In this document: piece by piece, positions 26,900 through 35,814 of the stretch
Layout of the letters: the number at the start of each line of letters is the position of its first letter
Position numbering within the stretch: position 1 is the stretch's first letter
Origin: Actinomadura sp. J1-007
Lineage (GTDB): Bacteria; Actinomycetota; Actinomycetes; Streptosporangiales; Streptosporangiaceae
Direction: 5' to 3'
Assembly: GCF_009793335.1 (NCBI RefSeq)
Contig: NZ_WING01000002.1
Span: 744,001 to 808,000 of the forward strand
Length of the DNA: 64,000 nt
The notes under the pieces: generated by a model
Told to the model about the DNA's origin: nothing
Seen by the model: only the letters and a program-made list of their open reading frames with translations
Database searches by the model: none
Made by a program: the position numbers and the translations under genes

Positions 26900-27892
26900 G
26901 TGGACCCGATTGTGACGGTGCTCAGTAACAAGCCCGGGGTCGAGCTGGACGACCAGGTGCCGGGGGCGCCTGCGCTCCCCGCCCCCCAGCCGGTCGCCGA
27001 ACCCCGGTCGGTCGGCGCGAGCGTGCGCGCCTACGTGGCGCTCACCAAGCCGCGCGTGATCGAGCTGCTCTTGATCACCACCATCCCGGTGATGTTCCTG
27101 GCCGCCGGGGGGACGCCGCCGCTCGGGACCGTCCTGCTGACGTTCGCGTTCGGGGCCCTCTCGGCGGGCGCCGCCAACGCGATCAACTGCTACATCGACC
27201 GCGACATCGACGCCAAGATGCGCCGCACGCGGCGCCGCCCCCTCGCCCGCGCGCAGGTCACCCCGGCCCGCGCCCTGGTGTTCGGGATCACGCTCGCCGC
27301 GGCGTCCACGGCCGGGTTCGCCCTCACGGTCAACCTGCCGTCCGCCGCCATGTCGCTGTTCGCGATCCTGTTCTACATCTTCGTGTACTCGCTGCTGCTC
27401 AAGAGGCGCACCTCGCAGAACGTCGTGTGGGGCGGCATCGCGGGCTGCATGCCCGTGCTGATCGGCTGGTCGGCCGTCACCGGCCGCCTCGACTGGGCCC
27501 CGTTCGTGCTGTTCGGCGTCGTGTTCCTGTGGACGCCGCCGCACACCTGGACGCTCGCCATGCGCTATCGCGAGGACTACGCGATCGCGAAGGTGCCGAT
27601 GCTGCCGGTCGTCGCCAGCGAGCGCCGCGTCATCGTCGAGTCCCTCGCCTACAGCTACGCGACCGTCGCCTGCTCGCTCGTGCTGTGGCCGGTGGCCGGG
27701 ATGGGACCGCTGTACGGCGCCGTCGCCGTCGTGCTCGGCCTGGTCTTCCTCGCGGAGGGGCACCGGCTGCTGCGCGCCGTCCGCGCCGGGGTCACCGGCG
27801 TCCACCTGCGGCCGATGCGCTTCTTCCACCTGTCGAACGTCTACCTGGCGCTGCTGTTCACGGCCGTCGCCGTCGACCCGCTCCTGCACTGA
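26900..27892 (+). CDS. ctaB: Protoheme IX farnesyltransferase (heme O synthase)
   Basis: UbiA-family membrane prenyltransferase (about 330 residues) that farnesylates heme b to heme O for aa3-type cytochrome oxidase. The first Asp-rich motif is ANAINCYIDRDIDAKMRR and the second region is AMRYREDYAIAKVPMLPVV; TKPRVIELLLITTIPVMF is the family N-terminal signature. Nine hydrophobic helices are visible. The start is uncertain: TTG 26894, GTG 26900 and GTG 26912 are all in frame and none has a good ribosome-binding site. The first 40 residues are poorly conserved. Heme A synthase lies 1.3 kb downstream. Confidence 0.93.
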   Translation: MDPIVTVLSNKPGVELDDQVPGAPALPAPQPVAEPRSVGASVRAYVALTKPRVIELLLITTIPVMFLAAGGTPPLGTVLLTFAFGALSAGAANAINCYIDRDIDAKMRRTRRRPLARAQVTPARALVFGITLAAASTAGFALTVNLPSAAMSLFAILFYIFVYSLLLKRRTSQNVVWGGIAGCMPVLIGWSAVTGRLDWAPFVLFGVVFLWTPPHTWTLAMRYREDYAIAKVPMLPVVASERRVIVESLAYSYATVACSLVLWPVAGMGPLYGAVAVVLGLVFLAEGHRLLRAVRAGVTGVHLRPMRFFHLSNVYLALLFTAVAVDPLLH

Positions 27893-27985
27893 TCCGTTCC
27901 GTGCGGACACGCGCCGTGACCGTACGGTTCCCCCAGGTCATGCCCCGGCGTCGGCGGCCCGGCCCCCTCCGGTTACGCTCGCGTC

Positions 27986-29176
27986 ATGGCGCAGCTAGAC
28001 CCGAAGGCGGTGCTGGAGGGGCGGGTCCCCGGCCGGCCCCCGATCGCCCTGATCGCGGGCACCGCCGTCTGCCTGTTCTGCGCCGTCGTGGCGCTCGGCA
28101 TCGACGCGCTGTACGGCGGCGCGGGCTTCTGGGTCGGGCTCGTCCTCGCGATCCTGCCCATCCCGCTGCTGGTCGCGCTGACCCTCACCCTCGACCGCCT
28201 CGAACCCGAGCCGGCCCGCGCCCTGCTCTTCTCGTTCGCCTGGGGCGCCGGGATCGCCGTCCTCGGCGCGCTCGTCCTCAACACCCTCGGGCTGCTGTAC
28301 GTCACCGTGCCGATCTTCGGCGAGGCGAAGGGCCACGTCGTCAGCGCCACCCTCGGCGCCCCGGTCATCGAGGAGTCGCTCAAGGGCGCCGTCCTGTTCG
28401 GCCTGCTCTGGTTCCGCCGCAACGAGATCGACGGGTTCGCCGACGGGATCATCTACGCCGCGATGGTCGGCCTCGGCTTCGCCATGATGGAGAACGTCAC
28501 CTACTACATGCGGGCGTTCGACGAGGGCGGCGCCGACCAGCTCCAGGCGGTCTTCATCCTGCGCGGCCTGGTCGCCCCGCTCAGCCACCCGCTGTTCACG
28601 TCCATGACGGGCCTCGGCGTCGCCTACGCCGCGACCCACCGCCGCCTGCAACTGTTCGCGCCCGTCCTCGGCCTGCTCGGGGCCATGCTCCTGCACGGCC
28701 TGTGGAACGGCGCGACCACGTTCGGCATGGGCGGCCTCGCGGTCGTGTACCTCCTGGACGGCTGCGTCCTGGTCGTCCTCATCGTCGTCGTGGCGGTCGA
28801 GCGGCGCGGCACCGTCCGCCTCATCGAGCGCTACCTGCCCACGTACGGCGGCACCGGCCTGGTCACCCCGCAGGACATCCGGATGCTGCGCGCCATCCCG
28901 TCCCGCCGCGCCGCCCGCCGGTGGGCCCGCGCGGTCGGCGGCCCGCCCGCCGCCCGCGCCATGGTCGACTACCAGCTCGCCGCGACCGAGCTGGCGCTCC
29001 TGCACAAGCGGGCCGAACGCGGCGTCGCCGACCCCCGCTGGTTCGCGGCGCGCCGTACCGCCCTGCTGGACCTCATGGCCACGGCGCGCCAGGCGTTTCT
29101 GCGCACCCCGCCCCGCCGCCCGGAGGGCCCGCCGTGGGCGCCCCGCGGGCCGTCCGGTTTCCTGCACGGCCCGTGA
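27986..29176 (+). CDS. PrsW-family intramembrane metalloprotease
   Basis: Membrane protein of 396 residues with about eight helices. It carries the PrsW/CAAX-protease-like motifs: PVIEESLKG (Glu-Glu), GLGFAMMENVTYY, HPLFTSMTGLG with a histidine, and MLLHGLWNGATTF with another, the expected metal and catalytic residues. In Bacillus PrsW starts cleavage of an anti-sigma factor, but no anti-sigma gene is adjacent here. The C-terminal 100 residues are a basic cytoplasmic tail absent from short PrsW proteins. It sits between ctaB and ctaA in the same direction, with 93- and 55-bp gaps. Confidence 0.88.
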   Translation: MAQLDPKAVLEGRVPGRPPIALIAGTAVCLFCAVVALGIDALYGGAGFWVGLVLAILPIPLLVALTLTLDRLEPEPARALLFSFAWGAGIAVLGALVLNTLGLLYVTVPIFGEAKGHVVSATLGAPVIEESLKGAVLFGLLWFRRNEIDGFADGIIYAAMVGLGFAMMENVTYYMRAFDEGGADQLQAVFILRGLVAPLSHPLFTSMTGLGVAYAATHRRLQLFAPVLGLLGAMLLHGLWNGATTFGMGGLAVVYLLDGCVLVVLIVVVAVERRGTVRLIERYLPTYGGTGLVTPQDIRMLRAIPSRRAARRWARAVGGPPAARAMVDYQLAATELALLHKRAERGVADPRWFAARRTALLDLMATARQAFLRTPPRRPEGPPWAPRGPSGFLHGP

Positions 29177-29231
29177 CGCGTTGTCCGGGGGGCGGATCGG
29201 CCGCACGCCGGACCACCCATACGATTGACGC

Positions 29232-30215
29232 GTGGCTGAGCGAACCAACGCGCTGACCAAGGCGCGCGATGCCGTATGGCACCCCACCTCCGCGTCCTTG
29301 CGGTTCCTGGCGCTGCTGGGCGTCCTCGGCAACGCCGGAATCGTCGCCACCGGCGGCGCGGTCCGCGTCACCAAGTCGGGCCTCGGCTGCCCCGAGTGGC
29401 CGAAGTGCACCGGCGACAGCCTCACCCCGACGCACAGCCCCGACCACGGGGCCGTCAACATGGCGATCGAGTTCGGCAACCGGATGCTGACGTTCCTCGT
29501 GCTCGCCGTGGGCGTCCTGGTCTTCGTCGCCGCCTGGCGCCTGCGCCCGCGCCGCCGCGACCTCGTCTGGTGGGCCGCGGCCCAGCCGCTGAGCGTCGTC
29601 GCCCAGGCCGTCATCGGCGGGATCGTCGTTCTCACCAAGCTGCACCCGGCCTCGGTCAGCCTGCACTTCCTGGTCTCCCCGGCGCTGCTGATCTTCTGCG
29701 TGGCGCTGTGGGCCCGGGCGAGCGAGGGCGACGACCGCCCGCGCCACCTGGTCGCCCCGTACGTCCGCAACCTCTCCCGCGCCCTCGTCGCCGCCGCCGC
29801 CGCGGTCCTGATCGCGGGCACGGTCGTCACCGGCACCGGCCCGCACGCGGGCGACGCCGACTCGCGCCGCTACGGCTTCAACATCGAGAACGTCGCCCGC
29901 GTCCACAGCGGCCTCGCCTGGATCACGGTCGCCCTCACGGTCGTGCTCCTGGTCACCCTGATCCGCACGGGCGCCCCCACGGCCGCCCGCCGCCGCGCCG
30001 TCGAACTCGTCGCCATCGAGCTCGCCCAGGGCGCCCTCGGCTACATCCAGTACTTCATGGGCGTCCCCGCGCCGCTGGTCGTCCTGCACATGCTCGGCGC
30101 CGTCCTGATGTGGATCGCCGCCCTCCGCATCCTGTTCGCCCTCCGCGACCGCGGCCCCGTCCCCGCGACCGAGCCCGTCCCGGCCCAGAAGCACCAGGCC
30201 CCGCAACCCGCCTGA
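29232..30215 (+). CDS. ctaA: Heme A synthase (CtaA/Cox15)
   Basis: Membrane monooxygenase of 327 residues oxidising the C8 methyl of heme O to give heme A for cytochrome aa3 oxidase. Eight hydrophobic helices are visible. The extracytoplasmic cysteine pair is in SGLGCPEWPKCTGDS. Candidate heme-ligand histidines are in HPASVSLHFLVSP, NVARVHSGLAW and VVLHMLGAVLMW. The residue usually written as Glu-His in Bacillus CtaA helix 2 lies in AIEFGNRMLTF, where the histidine is Asn, as in other actinobacterial members to my knowledge. The start is GTG 29232. Confidence 0.92.
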   Translation: MAERTNALTKARDAVWHPTSASLRFLALLGVLGNAGIVATGGAVRVTKSGLGCPEWPKCTGDSLTPTHSPDHGAVNMAIEFGNRMLTFLVLAVGVLVFVAAWRLRPRRRDLVWWAAAQPLSVVAQAVIGGIVVLTKLHPASVSLHFLVSPALLIFCVALWARASEGDDRPRHLVAPYVRNLSRALVAAAAAVLIAGTVVTGTGPHAGDADSRRYGFNIENVARVHSGLAWITVALTVVLLVTLIRTGAPTAARRRAVELVAIELAQGALGYIQYFMGVPAPLVVLHMLGAVLMWIAALRILFALRDRGPVPATEPVPAQKHQAPQPA

Positions 30216-30283
30216 CGTCCCGCCACCCCTCGCACCCCGACCACACCACCTTCCCCGCGAACGGCCCCCGCCCCGGCGGCCCC

Positions 30284-30621
30284 TCACTCCAGTGCCACCC
30301 GCACGATCGGCACCCCTCGCCCGTCCACGCCCTCCAGCACCGGCAGCGCCACGACCGGCGGCAACGGACTGAGATCCCACAACGTGACCCTCAGGACCGC
30401 CTCCCATAGGCGAGCCCGAGCCGGACGCACGCGTCCGCACTAGCCTCCAACGCCTGCCGCGAGTTGGTCACGAGCTCCGACACGATGAGCCGGACCTCGT
30501 CGGCCACGTGCTCGATGCGCCAGGCGTGCAGCGCGTCCGTGGCCACCCGCCGCGCGCACCCGACGGTGCTCGTCCGGGGAACGAACGTGATGTGCGCGGT
30601 CAGCGGTCCGCAGGGGGTCAT
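30284..30621 (-). CDS. HATPase-domain anti-sigma/regulatory protein (RsbW-like), frameshifted
   Basis: Small cytoplasmic GHKL-ATPase protein of the RsbW-like family that actinomycetes carry in many copies. It shows VRLIVSELVTNSRQALEASA (N box asparagine) and, after the break, a stretch ending GVDGRGVPIVRVALE (G box). The frame stops early at 30391 as read; adding one G at the C run 30403-30405 (residues LAYG) continues into WDLSPLPPVV and a stop at 30284, giving 112 residues. It is divergent from the XRE gene with which such proteins are normally paired. The ATG at 30621 is the start closest to the domain. Confidence 0.72.
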
Positions 30622-30672
30622 CGTCCGCCCCTTTCTGGAGATGGGGGTGCCGCGCCGCGGCATGTGGAAAGC

Positions 30673-30690
30673 TGTGCACAAACATGCACA
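30673..30690. promoter_or_regulatory. Inverted repeat upstream of XRE gene
   Basis: TGTGCA (30673-30678) and TGCACA (30685-30690) are separated by six bases, inside a notably AT-richer patch of the divergent gap. A second palindrome, GCAATGTATTGC, follows at 30707-30718. Either could be the operator of the XRE regulator; the assignment rests on symmetry and position. Confidence 0.5.
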
Positions 30691-30706
30691 CACGGTGACC
30701 AAGGAT

Positions 30707-30718
30707 GCAATGTATTGC
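30707..30718. promoter_or_regulatory. Palindrome GCAATGTATTGC
   Basis: A 12-bp near-perfect palindrome with AT-rich core lies 80 bp before the XRE start and 86 bp before the divergent ATPase-domain gene. It is a candidate XRE-family operator or promoter core. Confidence 0.45.
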
Positions 30719-30798
30719 GTTCATCTGACTGAAGTTCTCGCCGAGAGGCCCGGCCTCCCGGCGCTCCGCCAGACCCCTGCCCCCTGGAGGAGAACCCG

Positions 30799-31640
30799 AT
30801 GGCGAAGCCCGTCCGGCCCCCGACGGCGCGCCTGCGCCGCCTCGCGAGCGAGCTGCTCTCCCTCCGCACGCGGCGTGGGCTGAGCCGCGACGACGTGTCG
30901 GAGGCCACCGGCATCAACGCCGCCACCCTCTGGCGCATCGAGACCGCCAAAGCGCGCCCGCAGGGACGCACCCTCAAGGCGCTGCTCGACCTCTACGAGG
31001 TGGACGGCGCCATGCGCGAGGCGCTCACCACCATGCTGCGCGAGGCGTCCCAGCAGACCTGGGTCATGCCCTACCACGAGGACCTGCCCGACGATTACAA
31101 CACCTTCATCGCCTTCGAGTCCGAGGCGCACGAACTGTGGACCTACGAACAACGATCATTCCTGGCCTGCTCCAGACCGAAGACTACGCCCGCCATGTCA
31201 TTCGCGGGATGCTGCCCGAAGCCAGTGATGACGAGGTCGAACGTCGCGTTGAGACTCGGATGCGCCGCCAGGCGGTTCTCGATGGCCTGAAACTCTGGGC
31301 GATCATCGACGAGGCGGCCTTGCGCAGGCAGGTGGGAACTCCCGCCGAAATGCGCGCGCAGATGGAGCACCTGCGCCAGATGATGCGGCGCCCCGGGATC
31401 GTGGTGCAGGCGCTGCCGTTCGAGGCCGGAGCGCATCCCGCGATGCTCGGAGCGTTCGCCATTCTCAAGTTCATCGAGCCGGTCGCACCGGATATCGTGT
31501 ACGTCGAGGGACTGAGCAACGACCTGTTCCTGGACGACGACGCGAGTATCAAACGGTACGCGGATACGTTTGAGCATTTGAGGGCCGGAGCGGCCAGTCC
31601 GGCATCAACGAACTCGCTGCTGAGAGAATTGGCCGAATGA
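30799..31640 (+). CDS. XRE-family regulator with DUF5753 (WhiJ-like), one frameshift
   Basis: Helix-turn-helix protein of the WhiJ/AbaA-orfA class. The N-terminal XRE domain (about 10-75) has SLRTRRGLSRDDVSEATGIN and TLWRIETAKARPQGRTLKAL. The C-terminal DUF5753 domain begins at the typical TTIIPGLLQTEDYARHVIRG and contains RPGIVVQALPFEAGAHPAM. The frame breaks at about 31150 (after ELWTYE), where one C is missing; repaired length is about 280 residues, normal for the family. The start is ATG 30799 with a strong GGAGGAG. DUF397 follows after 12 bp and an RsbW-like gene is divergent: the usual trio. It probably controls development or antibiotic production (inference from homologues). Confidence 0.88.
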
Positions 31641-31652
31641 GGGGGGTGTGGG

Positions 31653-31859
31653 ATGTCCGCTCCTGATCGTGCCATGGTCGTTTGGCGGAAGAGCTCCCGC
31701 AGCGGAGGCAATGGCAACTGCGTCGAGGTGGCCGCCTCCGGTCGCGGCGCCGTCGTACGCGACAGCAAGCACTCCGAGGGTGCGTACCTCTCGCTGTCGG
31801 CGAGTGAATGGCGGGCGCTGATTGAGGGTGTGAAGTCGGGACGGCACGATCTGGCGTGA
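31653..31859 (+). CDS. DUF397 protein
   Basis: Small protein of 68 residues with the full DUF397 pattern: WRKSSRSGGNGNCVEVA, VVRDSKHSEGAYLSLSASEW and a C-terminal ALIEGVKSG. DUF397 proteins are encoded beside WhiJ-like XRE regulators in actinomycetes and are thought to bind and modulate them. The 12-bp distance to the XRE gene supports a shared transcript. Confidence 0.93.
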   Translation: MSAPDRAMVVWRKSSRSGGNGNCVEVAASGRGAVVRDSKHSEGAYLSLSASEWRALIEGVKSGRHDLA

Positions 31860-31937
31860 GGCCCGGCCCCGCGCTTCCGCCGTACGTCGTCCGCCGCGAC
31901 CGCCGCGTCTGAGGCGGCGCCCTGAACCGCCGGCCGG

Positions 31938-32558
31938 TCACCCTGTCAGTGAGGCGACCGGGAAGGCGAACGGGAACGGCTCGTCCACCTTGAGGTCCGT
32001 GCCCGCGAGGAACGAGCCGCTCACGTGGTAGCGGCCGTCGTCGCCCAGCGTCCGCACGACGACGCCGGGTTCGGGCTCCAGATCGACCAGCCAGTACTGC
32101 GGGATGCCCGCCCTGGCGTACTCGAAGACCTTGTCCACGCGGTCGGTCCGCTCGCTTCCGCTCTTGGGTGACACGATCTCCACCACCAGCAGGGCGTCGA
32201 TCGCGTCGTAAGCGCGAGCCTTGCGCGCGCGAGCCGCCCGGGCCGCGGGCCCGTCGATGACCACGAGGTCCGGAACGCGGATGGCGGGGCCGGTGTCGAG
32301 GTCCAGCGGCCCTTTGACGTACGCGTCGGCGCCCGCCGCTTCGGCGGCGCGGTCGAGGGCCCGCTCAAGGACCTTGGCGGCGTGGTCGTGCACTGTGCTC
32401 GGCCAGGGGGCCACGGTGATCCACCCGTTCACAAGCTCGCGACGCACTCCCTCATCCGGCAATGCGTCCAGGTCATCGATGGTGTACGGGCCGTAAGGCC
32501 AGTCCGGGACGGCGCTCATCGGTGTCCTCGCTGAAGACGTGGTGGCCACATCGGTCAT
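31938..32558 (-). CDS. Uma2/DUF820-family PD-(D/E)XK protein
   Basis: Protein of 206 residues with a restriction-endonuclease-like fold. Family landmarks are PDEGVRRELVNGWITVAPWP, IRVPDLVVIDGP (first Asp), ALLVVEIVSPKSGSERTDRV (Glu and Lys) and YARAGIPQYWLVDLEPEP. These Uma2-like proteins are abundant in actinobacteria and cyanobacteria; their function is not established. The ATG at 32558 is chosen for a strong GGAGG 7 bp upstream; an earlier frame extension looks non-coding. It stands alone between convergent and divergent neighbours. Confidence 0.88.
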   Translation of the reverse strand: MTDVATTSSARTPMSAVPDWPYGPYTIDDLDALPDEGVRRELVNGWITVAPWPSTVHDHAAKVLERALDRAAEAAGADAYVKGPLDLDTGPAIRVPDLVVIDGPAARAARARKARAYDAIDALLVVEIVSPKSGSERTDRVDKVFEYARAGIPQYWLVDLEPEPGVVVRTLGDDGRYHVSGSFLAGTDLKVDEPFPFAFPVASLTG

Positions 32559-32771
32559 GTGCGGCCCTCCTTCCCAGTCTGTCAGGTCGTCGCAGAGCTG
32601 ATGTAACGCCGTGCGCGCACACAGTACTCGGTCCATTGCGGACGGCGACGGTGATTGCGGGACGTCTCCCGGGATCATGGGTGGGCGTCGTGAGGAAAGG
32701 CGCGGCGGCGATCGAGGGACCAGCTTCTGACGACGCCGCCGGGAGTCGGCCAAGCGGCGGTCCGGTTGTTG

Positions 32772-33197
32772 TCACCACTGCGGGTGTGAGCCGTCGGGTT
32801 GGAGGAACTCCAGGCGGTTGCCCAGGGGGTCGGAGGCGTAGAAGCGGCGGTGGCCCGGGAAGGCGTCGTCCCAGGTGACCTCGGCGCCGCTGGCGGTCAG
32901 CCGCTCGGCCAGCGCGTCCAGGTCGGCGACCCGGATGCCGGGGTGGGCCTTGCGGGCCGGGCGGAAGTCCTGCTCGACGCCGAGGTGGATCTCCAGGGCG
33001 TCGGCCCGGACCCACAGGCCGCCGCGGGCCGCCAGCGCCGGCGGCTTCTTGATCTCCAGCATGCCGAGAACGTCCACGTAGAACCTGCGGCACTCGTCCT
33101 CGGTGCCGGGGGCGATCGCGATCTGCACGTGGTGCGGCCCGTAGGCGAACGGTGATTCGTGGTCCGGTCCGTAGCCCTGGGACGAGATCTCGGTCAT
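32772..33197 (-). CDS. VOC-superfamily (glyoxalase/dioxygenase-like) protein
   Basis: Single-domain VOC protein, 141 residues. It starts its first beta-alpha unit with HHVQIAIAPGTEDECRRFYV and has RRFYASDPLGNRLEFLQPDG near the C-terminus, the usual second metal-ligand strand (Glu in LEF). The His at the first position (HHVQI) supplies the other ligand. It may be a glyoxalase, fosfomycin-resistance-like enzyme or dioxygenase; the sequence does not decide. It lies 20 bp upstream of no gene but 20 bp after the polX stop, so probably shares its transcript. Confidence 0.85.
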   Translation of the reverse strand: MTEISSQGYGPDHESPFAYGPHHVQIAIAPGTEDECRRFYVDVLGMLEIKKPPALAARGGLWVRADALEIHLGVEQDFRPARKAHPGIRVADLDALAERLTASGAEVTWDDAFPGHRRFYASDPLGNRLEFLQPDGSHPQW

Positions 33198-33217
33198 GGT
33201 GTCCGTTCTCCAGCGGG

Positions 33218-34935
33218 TCAGGGGGTGGGCTTGGCGAGGAAGGCGCGGAGGCGGTCCAGCGGCCAGGTGTTGATGACGTCGTCGGGGGTCAGCCAGCCGC
33301 GCTGGGCGGTGCCGACGCCGTAGCGGATGTTGCGGTGGTGGCCGACGGCGTGGGCGTCGGTGTCGATCGCGAACTTGACGCCGAGGCGCCGGGCGCGGCG
33401 GATCAGGTCGGACGGCAGGTCGAGCCGGTCGGGGAACGAGTCGATCTCCATCGCGGTGCCCGTGCGGGCGGCGCACCGGAACACCTCGTCCCAGTCGGCG
33501 TCCACGGGGGAGCGGCGGCCGATGAGGCGGGCCATGGGGTGGCCGATCACGTGGACGTGCGGGTTCTCGCAGGCGCGGACGAAGCGGCGGGTCATCTCCT
33601 CGGGCGTCTGGGTGAAGTGGGAGTGGACCGAGGCCACGCAGATGTCGAAGCCGGAGAGGAAGCCGACGTCCCAGTCGACCTCGCCGTCCGGGTCGATGTT
33701 GAGCTCGGCGCCGTGCAGGAGGGTCAGGCCCGGGTACTCGGCCTGGAGGGCGCGGATCCGCTCGCGCTGGGCCAGCATCTTCTCGTCGGTCATGCGCTGC
33801 ATGAACAGGTTGGGCGCATGGTCGGTGATCGCGTAGTAGGACAGCCCGCGCGCCGACGCGGCGCGGACCATCTCCTCCAGGGACGCCGTGCCGTCGGTGA
33901 GGTCGGTGTGGCTGTGCAGGTCGCCCTTGAGGTCGTCAACGGTGACGAGGGCGGGCAGGGACCCGTCCAGCGCGGCCTCGATCTCGCCCTGGTCCTCGCG
34001 GAGCGGCGGCGCGATCCAGGGCAGGCCGAGGCGGTCGTAGACCTGCTCCTCGGTCTCGGAGACGATCAGGTCGTTGGTGCCGGCGTCGAACAGGCCGTAC
34101 TCCGACAGCTTCAGCCCGGCGCGGACGGCGATCTCGCGGGTGCGCACGTTGTGGGCCTGGGAGCCGGTGAAGTACTGGAGCGCGGCGCCCCACGACTCGG
34201 GCGGTACGACGCGCAGGTCCACCTGGAGGCCCGGGTGGTGCGGACGGAGGTCTTCTTGTCGCCGCCGCCGATCACCTCGGACACGTACGGCAGGGCCTTG
34301 AACGCCTCCATGATGGGACGCGGGTCGCGGGAGGCGGCCAGGACGTCGACGTCGCCGATGGTCTCGCGCATCCGGCGCAGCGACCCGGCGAACGCGCAGC
34401 GCTCGGCGAGGGGCGACAGGGCCGCCACGATCTCGTCGGCCAGGTCGGCGGCGGCGTCGATGAGGACCCGCTCGCCGGTGGACTCCATCAGCTCGATGCC
34501 GCGCAGGATGTTGTCCTCGGTCTTGGCGCCGAAGCCCTTGAGGCCGCGCAGGCGTCCCTCGCGGATCGCGGCCGCCAGCTCGTCGATGGACGAGATGCCG
34601 AGCTCCTCGTAGACCGCCAGCGCCTTCTTCGGGCCGAGGGTCGGGATCGTGGTGAGCCTGCGGACGCCCGCGGGGATCTGGGTGCGCAGCTCCTCGACCT
34701 GGCGGATGGTGCCGGTCTGGTTGTAGTCCTCGAGCTTCTTGGCGATCGCCCCGCCGATCGAGGGGATCTTCTTCAGGTCGTTCGGGGAGAGCGCGGAGAT
34801 GTCGTCGGGGTAGCCCGCGATCGCGCGCGCCGCCTTCTCGTACGCGCGGATCTTGAAGGCGTCGCCGCCGGTGATCGAGAGCAGGTCGGCCAGTTCCTGG
34901 ACGAGGGCCGCGGCCTCGTCGTTCGCGCGTGCCAT
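33218..34935 (-). CDS. polX: DNA polymerase/3'-5' exonuclease PolX, one frameshift
   Basis: Bacterial family-X DNA polymerase, about 572 residues after repair, used in base-excision or gap repair. The N-terminal part (ADLLSITGGDAFKIRAYEKA) is the 8-kDa-like domain. A helix-hairpin-helix lies in RLTTIPTLGPKKALAVYEEL, and catalytic aspartates are in ETIGDVDVLAAS and LQVDLRVV. The C-terminal PHP exonuclease domain starts at DLKGDLHSHTDLTDGT and includes YYAITDHAPN. The frame breaks near 34236-34240, where one C is missing between the polymerase palm strands. Length and domain order are normal. The ATG is at 34935. Confidence 0.92.
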
Positions 34936-34974
34936 GATCCCGAGTCTAGGACCCGGGTACGACGTTCCCTGAGG

Positions 34975-35814
34975 TCAGTGCAGCGGGGCGATCGGGCCGT
35001 CGGGACGGTCGAAGCGGGCCCGGACGACCTCGTCGACGATGCCGGACACCTCGTCCTCGGGCAGGGCGCGGAAGCCGTCGGCGGTGACGACCGCGATCGT
35101 CGGGTAGATCCGGCGGGTCTGGTCGGGGCCGCCGGTCGCCGAGTCGTCGTCGGCCGCGTCGTACAGGGCCTGGACGCAGACGGCGGCGGCCTCCTCCTCG
35201 GTGAGGTCGTCGCGGTAGAGCTTCTTCAGGGCGCCGAGCGCGTAGGGCGAGCCGGACCCGTCGGAGTGGAAGCGGCGGGCCTCCTGCGGGGCGCCCGTGA
35301 TGTCGTAGGTGTAGATGTGGCCGGTGTCGGCGTCGGCGTCGTACCCGGCGAACAGGGGGACGACCGCGAGGCCCTGGAGCGCCTGCGCCAGGTTGGCCTG
35401 GATGACGGCGCCGAGGCGGCGGGCCTTGCCCGGCAGCGACAGGGCGGCCGACTCCATCTTCTCGTAGTGCTCCAGCTCGACCTGGAACAGCCGGACCATC
35501 TCCAGCGCCAGGCCGACCGTTCCGGCGAACGCGACGACGGAGTACTCGTCGGCGCGCTGGACCTTGTCGAGCTCGCGGTAGGCGATCTGGTTGCCGCGGG
35601 TGGCGCGGCGGTCGCCCGCCATCATCACCCCGCCGGGGAACGTCAGCGCGAGGACGGTCGTGCCGTGCGGGAGGTCCAGCGCGGACGCGTCCTCGTCGAC
35701 CCGGTTGACCGGGAGGAGGTCGGGGGAGTGCAGCCGCAGGAAGTCGACGAACGACGCCGACCCCGCGTCGAAGTACTCGGGCGGCAGCCCCTGGTCCTCT
35801 CCCCAGCCGGTCAC
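34975..35814 (-). CDS. prcB: 20S proteasome beta subunit, isolated from prcA/pup genes
   Basis: Proteasome beta-type threonine protease, 279 residues. A 51-residue propeptide ends HG before the mature N-terminal Thr52 in GTTVLALTFPGG. Counting from that threonine, the catalytic partners Asp17 (MMAGDRRAT) and Lys33 (ELDKVQRADEYS) are present, so it should self-process and be active. The start is GTG 35814 with GAGAGGAG 6 bp upstream. The usual neighbours mpa/arc, dop, pup, prcA and pafA are absent; polX lies downstream and an EamA transporter upstream. It may be the only prcB relocated, or a second, specialised beta subunit. Confidence 0.92.
   Translation of the reverse strand: MTGWGEDQGLPPEYFDAGSASFVDFLRLHSPDLLPVNRVDEDASALDLPHGTTVLALTFPGGVMMAGDRRATRGNQIAYRELDKVQRADEYSVVAFAGTVGLALEMVRLFQVELEHYEKMESAALSLPGKARRLGAVIQANLAQALQGLAVVPLFAGYDADADTGHIYTYDITGAPQEARRFHSDGSGSPYALGALKKLYRDDLTEEEAAAVCVQALYDAADDDSATGGPDQTRRIYPTIAVVTADGFRALPEDEVSGIVDEVVRARFDRPDGPIAPLH

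Noticed and set aside
30216..30283. Terminator or small gene after ctaA
   Set aside because: No clear stem-loop and no coding signal in this short C-rich gap.
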